Positions 33,687-37,694 of a stretch of 37,694 nucleotides of DNA are shown here, in pieces (the first letter of the stretch is position 1; the number at the start of each line of letters is the position of its first letter). The notes under the pieces are model-generated. The model worked only from the letters and a program-made list of their open reading frames with translations. It was not told the origin of the DNA and searched no databases. Made by a program: the position numbers and the translations under genes. The DNA comes from an uncultured Mycoplasmatota bacterium. Lineage in GTDB: Bacteria; Bacillota_I; Bacilli_A; RF39; UBA660. The stretch lies in NCBI GenBank assembly GCA_900554615.1, contig USIB01000008.1, positions 1 through 37,694 of the forward strand, in the 5' to 3' direction.

Positions 33687-33730
33687 GTCTAATGAGACAC
33701 TAATCTAGACTAATAATTAGGCTAGATTAG
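33687..33730 (+). repeat. Tandem-hairpin element, copy 4
   Basis: GTCT/AGAC (33687-33698) is followed by CTAATCTAG (33700-33708) pairing with CTAGATTAG (33722-33730). On the minus strand the apex reads TAG-CCTAATTATTAGT-CTA, the same C...T mismatch form as the other copies. It again follows a complete terminator. A perfect TATTCAC-T-GTGAATA dyad lies just upstream, at about 33667-33681. Confidence 0.55.
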
Positions 33731-33752
33731 AAAACACAAAAATATATCACTA

Positions 33753-33781
33753 TTGCATAGAAATAATAAATATTATATAAT
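33753..33781 (+). promoter_or_regulatory. Promoter of the radical SAM gene
   Basis: TTGCAT (33753-33758), a 17-bp spacer, TATAAT (33776-33781). Confidence 0.8.
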
Positions 33782-33806
33782 ACTAAGTAGTTAAAGAGGT
33801 ATTAAT

Positions 33807-34628
33807 ATGAAATATAAAAGAATATATATAGAAATAACAAACATTTGTAATTTAAATTGTTCCTTCTGTAGTAAATCAAATAGAAGAAAAAAAGAAATGA
33901 CAATAAAAGAGTTTGAAGAAGTAATAAAGAAAATAAATAAATATACAGACTATATCTATTTACATGTAAAGGGGGAGCCACTTACCCATCATTATTTAAA
34001 TGATATATTAAATATAACCAATAAATATAATAAGAAAGTATGTATAACAACAAATGGAGTATTATTAAAAGATAAAATAGAAATATTAAAAAAATATAAT
34101 AATATATATCAAATAAATATATCACTTCATAGTGAAAGCAAAAAAGAAAACTATCTAGAAGATATATTTGAAGCAGTAGATAGTTTAATAGTACCATATA
34201 TAAGTTATAGGTTTTGGACGCTAGATAAAAGTCTAGATACCAAGAATAATAAATATTTAGATATGATAAAAGAAAAATATAAAGTAAATAAATTACAAGA
34301 TAAAATGAAACTAGATAACAAAGTATATCTAAGTTTAGATAGTAAGTTTATTTGGCCTAGTACAGAAAATAATTATTATAATGAAATAGGAACTTGTCTT
34401 GGTGGAAAAAAACAACTTGCTATATTAACAGATGGAACAGTAAGTATCTGCTGTCTAGATAGCGAAGGAGAAAGTAATTTAGGAAATATATATACTACAT
34501 CATTAGAAGCAATACTAAATACAGAAAAATATAAAAGTACTATAAAAGATTTTAATAATAATAAATCATATCTAGAAATATGTAAGCACTGTTCATACAA
34601 AGAAAGATTCAATAAAAAAAATACATAA
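33807..34628 (+). CDS. Radical SAM protein with SPASM-like C-terminus
   Basis: The 273 aa start YIEITNICNLNCSFC, whose CX3CX2C binds the SAM-cleaving 4Fe-4S cluster. The (beta/alpha) barrel follows, with HVKGEPLTHH (GE motif) and ITTNGVLL. The C-terminal part holds further Cys (GTCLGG, SICCLDSEG, ICKHCSYKERF) in SPASM/Twitch order, around TDGTVSICCLD and NLGNI. SPASM proteins modify peptides or enzymes, but no precursor peptide or partner is next to it. It has its own promoter. The substrate is unknown. Confidence 0.85.
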   Translation: MKYKRIYIEITNICNLNCSFCSKSNRRKKEMTIKEFEEVIKKINKYTDYIYLHVKGEPLTHHYLNDILNITNKYNKKVCITTNGVLLKDKIEILKKYNNIYQINISLHSESKKENYLEDIFEAVDSLIVPYISYRFWTLDKSLDTKNNKYLDMIKEKYKVNKLQDKMKLDNKVYLSLDSKFIWPSTENNYYNEIGTCLGGKKQLAILTDGTVSICCLDSEGESNLGNIYTTSLEAILNTEKYKSTIKDFNNNKSYLEICKHCSYKERFNKKNT

Positions 34629-34645
34629 AAAATTATGTAGAACTA

Positions 34646-34674
34646 TTTACAAAGTAAAATAAATATGATATAGT
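34646..34674 (+). promoter_or_regulatory. Promoter of the BRO-N gene
   Basis: TTTACA (34646-34651), a 17-bp spacer, TATAGT (34669-34674). A small hairpin TACCT-AAAA-AGGTA (34680-34693) lies in the leader. Confidence 0.55.
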
Positions 34675-34728
34675 TTTGATACCTAAAAAGGTAAATGTTC
34701 TAAATTAATTTTTAAGGGGGTATAAAGT

Positions 34729-35583
34729 ATGGAACAAAATAAATTACAAACTATTACAAATCTATTTGAAGATAGTACTATCAGAAGTATTTGGGATAGT
34801 GAAAAAGAAGAATATTATTTTAGTGTTGTTGATGTTGTTGGAGCATTAACAGATAGTAGCAATCCAAGAAAATATTGGTCTGTATTAAAGATGAGATTAA
34901 AAAAAGAGGGTAGTGAAGTGACTACAAATTGTAGTCAGTTGAAAATGTTAGCACCAGATGGTAAAATACGACTAAGAGATGTCATGTTAACAAAGGATAT
35001 ATTTAGACTTATTGAATCTATACCTAGTCCAAAAGCAGAACCATTTAAAGTGTGGTTAGCAAAGTTGGGTAGTGAAAGAATAGATGAAATATTTGACCCA
35101 GAAATTGCTGGCAATAGAATTATTAACTATTATCGTAATAAAGGTTATAGTGACGAATGGATAAAGAGAAGATTAATGGGAATGGTTGATAGATTTAAAT
35201 TAACTGATGTATGGAAAGATGGTGGTATTGATAAACCATTTGAATATGCCATGCTAACCAATGAAATATATAAAGGCTGGTCAGGAATGAAAGCAAATGA
35301 ATATAAAGCCTATAAATGTCTTAGAAAAGAATCATTAAGAGATAATATGACCGATATTGAAATTGCTTTAACTAACATTGGTGAAATTGCTGCTCGTGAT
35401 ATAGCAAAAGCAGAAAAACCTCAAGGACTTTCAGAAAATATAAATGTTGCTAAACGCGGTGGAAGAGTTGCTAAAGGAGCAAGAGATTTATATGAAGAAG
35501 AAACTAGAAAGTCTGCTGTTTCAAAAGAAAATACTTTAAATTATAAATATATTGATGAAATAAATGAGATTGAAAATAAATAA
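34729..35583 (+). CDS. BRO-N domain protein (phage antirepressor-like)
   Basis: In its 284 aa, the BRO-N domain (about residues 15-115) has IRSIWDSEKEEYYFSVVDVV, NPRKYWSVLKMRL and IFRLIESIPSPKAEPFKVWLAKLG. A conserved C-terminal region has WKDGGI, YAMLTNEIYKGWSGMKANEYK and the end GGRVAKGARDLYEEET. Proteins of this build are found in phages and also as stand-alone chromosomal genes. They are taken to be DNA-binding antirepressors, but the chromosomal role is unknown. No phage genes are nearby. The ribosome site AAGGGGG is strong. Confidence 0.85.
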   Translation: MEQNKLQTITNLFEDSTIRSIWDSEKEEYYFSVVDVVGALTDSSNPRKYWSVLKMRLKKEGSEVTTNCSQLKMLAPDGKIRLRDVMLTKDIFRLIESIPSPKAEPFKVWLAKLGSERIDEIFDPEIAGNRIINYYRNKGYSDEWIKRRLMGMVDRFKLTDVWKDGGIDKPFEYAMLTNEIYKGWSGMKANEYKAYKCLRKESLRDNMTDIEIALTNIGEIAARDIAKAEKPQGLSENINVAKRGGRVAKGARDLYEEETRKSAVSKENTLNYKYIDEINEIENK

Positions 35584-35594
35584 AGTTTGTAAAC

Positions 35595-35634
35595 AAAAAG
35601 TAAAACAATACCAAAAATAGTTTTTACTTTTTTT
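35595..35634 (+). terminator. Terminator of the BRO-N gene
   Basis: AAAAAGTAAAA (35595-35605) pairs with the TTTTTACTTTTT region (35621-35632), with a T-rich tail. Confidence 0.7.
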
Positions 35635-35672
35635 CTTTTGTGTTATACTATTTATGTAAGCGAGGTATAAAT

Positions 35673-37481
35673 ATGTGTGGAATAACAGGAATAATAAGTA
35701 AAGACAAAAATAAAAATAAAATAATCAAGGATATGAATGAAAGAATAATACATAGAGGACCAGATGCCGAAGGAATCTTTGTAGAAAAAGATGTAGCATT
35801 AGGACAAAGAAGATTATCAATAATAGATATAGAAGGTGGGAATCAACCAATATATAATGAAGATAAAAGCATATTAATAATGTATAATGGAGAAGTATAT
35901 AACTATAAAGAATTAAAAAAAGAATTAACAGAGTATACATTCCAAACAAACTCAGATACCGAAGTAATACTACATGGTTATGAAAAATGGGGACATGAAT
36001 TACCAAAAAAACTAAGGGGAATGTTTGCTTATGCAATATATGATAAGAATAAAGAAGAAATCTTTATCTCAAGAGACCAATTTGGAATAAAACCATTATA
36101 CTACTATCAAGATGGAGATACCATACTATTCGGCTCAGAAATAAAAAGTTTCTTAGCATATCCAAAGTTCAAAAAAGAATTAAATAAAGAATTACTTGGA
36201 GCATATCTAACCTTTAGTTTTACACCAACAGATGAAACATTCTTTAAAGGAGTATATAGATTACCACAAGGTCATTCAATGATAATAGATGTAAAGAAAA
36301 GAAAGATAACTATCGAAAGATATTTCAAAGTAGAGTTTGACAAAACTAACGAAAGCTTTGATGAAGTAGTAAATGACATTAGTACCGCTATGAAAGACTC
36401 TACTGAGCATCATTTAATTAGTGATGTAGAAGTTGGTTCTTTCCTATCTAGTGGAGTAGATTCATCTTATTTAGTAAGCCTAGCCAAGCCAGATAAAACA
36501 TATACAATAGGTTTTGATTTAGCCAAATATAGTGAGATAGATTATGCAAAAGACCTAACAGATAGATTAAAAATAAAAAATATAAGTGAAAAAATAAGTA
36601 AAGAAGAATATATGAAAGCCATTCCCGAAGTATATTACCACATGGATGAACCAACTGCTGATGGCTGTGCAATTGCCGTATATTTCTTATCAAGACTTGC
36701 CAGCAAAGATGTTAAAGTAGTATTATCAGGAGAAGGAGCAGATGAATTTTTTGGAGGATATAATAGTTATGAAGATAACTTTTATACTAAACTACCATTA
36801 TTTATAAGAAAAACTATGGCAAGTATCTGTAAAGTTTTACCTCAAAATAAAATTACAAGATATATTATCCGAAGAGGACTTCCATTAGAAGAATCTTATG
36901 TTAGTATTAATAGAACATATTATGATGATGAATTAAAAGATGTCCTAAAAATAGATAACTACATCAAAAATAAAGATATTGTAAAAGATGTCTATAAAGA
37001 ATATAAAAACTCAAACAAACTAGATAAAATGCTAGCGGTTGATATAAGATACTGGTTTAGTAATAATATTCTTACTATTGTAGATAAAATGACTATGGCT
37101 CATTCAATAGAATCTAGAGTACCATTTACAGATATAAAAGTATTTGATGTAGCCAGAAAACTACCAAAAAATTATAAAGTAAGTGACGGAACAACCAAAG
37201 TAGCCTTAAGAAATGCTGCTAAAAAAGTTATTCCAAATGATGCTTATAAGAAAAAGAAATTAGGCTTTCCAGTACCAATTAGAGAATGGATAAGAGAGGA
37301 AGACTTTTATCAAGAAATAAAAGATACATTTACTACAGACATATCCAAAGAACTATTTAATACAGATTATCTATTAAGAATACTAGATGAGCATAAAAAT
37401 AAAACAAAAGATAATTATCGTAAAATATGGGCTGTATATAGTTTCTTAAAATGGTATGATGAATATTTCATTAAGAGATAA
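35673..37481 (+). CDS. asnB: Glutamine-hydrolysing asparagine synthetase
   Basis: I start at ATG 35673, which puts the catalytic Cys at position 2 (MCGITGII); an upstream in-frame extension would bury it. The glutaminase domain has RGPDAEG, LGQRRLSIID and NGEVYNY. The synthetase domain has the ATP loop FLSSGVDSSYLV, the SGEGADEFFGGY motif and DKMTMAHSIESRVPF. About 602 aa is normal for the AsnB type. It makes Asn from Asp, Gln and ATP. The ribosome site GAGGT is present and a TATACT lies near 35645. It is monocistronic with its own terminator. Confidence 0.96.
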   Translation: MCGITGIISKDKNKNKIIKDMNERIIHRGPDAEGIFVEKDVALGQRRLSIIDIEGGNQPIYNEDKSILIMYNGEVYNYKELKKELTEYTFQTNSDTEVILHGYEKWGHELPKKLRGMFAYAIYDKNKEEIFISRDQFGIKPLYYYQDGDTILFGSEIKSFLAYPKFKKELNKELLGAYLTFSFTPTDETFFKGVYRLPQGHSMIIDVKKRKITIERYFKVEFDKTNESFDEVVNDISTAMKDSTEHHLISDVEVGSFLSSGVDSSYLVSLAKPDKTYTIGFDLAKYSEIDYAKDLTDRLKIKNISEKISKEEYMKAIPEVYYHMDEPTADGCAIAVYFLSRLASKDVKVVLSGEGADEFFGGYNSYEDNFYTKLPLFIRKTMASICKVLPQNKITRYIIRRGLPLEESYVSINRTYYDDELKDVLKIDNYIKNKDIVKDVYKEYKNSNKLDKMLAVDIRYWFSNNILTIVDKMTMAHSIESRVPFTDIKVFDVARKLPKNYKVSDGTTKVALRNAAKKVIPNDAYKKKKLGFPVPIREWIREEDFYQEIKDTFTTDISKELFNTDYLLRILDEHKNKTKDNYRKIWAVYSFLKWYDEYFIKR

Positions 37482-37512
37482 TTTTTAGACTGAGACCTTA
37501 ACGGTCATACCC

Positions 37513-37541
37513 GAGTACCATAATAGGTACTCTTATTTTTT
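37513..37541 (+). terminator. Terminator of asnB
   Basis: GAGTACC (37513-37519) pairs with GGTACTC (37526-37532), then TTATTTTTTAT. A smaller hairpin GACC-TTAAC-GGTC (37494-37506) precedes it. Confidence 0.85.
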
Positions 37542-37552
37542 ATACCACAATG

Positions 37553-37681
37553 AAAAAAATACTAAAGATTTAGTATTTTTAATTATTATGTGTCCTCTCA
37601 AGGACACATACAAAACCACCTGCTATGCAGGTGTGAATGGTAAAGAGCGAAGCCTTTAAGAAGACATAAATACCTCCTTTT
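37553..37681 (-). ncRNA. Candidate small RNA with four hairpins
   Basis: On the minus strand a TATATTATAT -10-like sequence (37692-37683) precedes about 125 nt with no real reading frame. Four stems lie in a row: TAAAG/CTTTA (37641-37658), CACCTGC/GCAGGTG (37617-37633), ATGTGTCCT/AGGACACAT (within 37587-37610) and a terminator ATACTAAA/TTTAGTAT (within 37555-37580) followed by a T7 run. A GGAGGT with ATG-TCT-TCT-TAA near the 5' end could be a three-codon leader peptide or an interaction site. The -35 lies outside the window. It converges on asnB. I match it to no known RNA family. Confidence 0.45.
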
Positions 37682-37694
37682 GATATAATATAGA

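Noticed and set aside
34729..35583. Prophage, suggested by the BRO-N antirepressor-like gene
   Set aside because: No integrase, structural, lysis or replication genes are adjacent; flanking genes are ordinary chromosomal ones with their own terminators.
37591..37680. SRP RNA or 6S RNA at the right edge
   Set aside because: The SRP helix-8 motif is missing, and there is no single long bulged hairpin as in 6S RNA.

Overview
The window is very AT-rich chromosomal DNA from a low-GC Gram-positive bacterium (Bacillota). TGA is a stop codon: several genes end in ATGA overlaps, so this is not a Mycoplasma code. Gene content (rpsD with an S4-type leader, radC followed by mreC-mreD, a YqfQ/VrrA-like protein, tseB-dnaD-nth in the Bacillus order, rlmD, cca, yebC, asnB, a Tad locus, SipW-class signal peptides) suggests an uncultured gut-type member of the Bacilli such as the RF39/Erysipelotrichia-like groups. 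That placement is inference. Promoters are mostly sigma-A type with 17-bp spacers, and TTGCAT recurs as the -35 hexamer.

Layout. 1-1500: the 3' end of tRNA-Phe, then a decayed integrative element bounded by a 34-bp direct repeat. It holds the C-terminal remnant of a tyrosine integrase (stop codon just before the catalytic Tyr) and a PemK/MazF-like gene. 1578-2394: rpsD with its leader and a consensus promoter. 2519-9718: a large membrane-anchored surface protein, then a compact Tad secretion/pilus operon (two TadE-like pseudopilins, TadZ, TadA/CpaF, TadB, TadC) with no recognisable Flp pilin. 9736-11852: yebC and two small exported proteins with SipW-class signal peptides. 11886-15099: a transglutaminase-like protein lacking its triad, a DUF21/CBS membrane protein, and RlmD.

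15162-18454: two membrane sensor proteins (a probable pseudokinase and a NarX/DesK-type histidine kinase) converge on a LuxR-type response regulator. 18555-21380: two surface-protein loci with nearly identical 45-bp promoter blocks. The first carries two frameshifts, one in an A9 tract; the second ends in an NPKTG sorting signal. 21436-24900: PAP2 phosphatase, RadC, MreC, MreD and the YqfQ-like protein. 25004-27116: PilC and PilD. 27291-30752: Cca, a lipoprotein, TseB-like protein, DnaD and Nth. 30891-33620: three tandem paralogues of an unrecognised helical-repeat protein, the last one decayed. 33807-37541: a radical SAM/SPASM protein, a BRO-N protein and AsnB. The right edge holds a probable small RNA on the minus strand.

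Working together: PilD could process the TadE-like proteins, and the two-component system is the best candidate regulator of the two neighbouring surface loci. A recurring tandem-hairpin element with a conserved apical signature sits in four intergenic gaps and is not explained by ordinary terminators.
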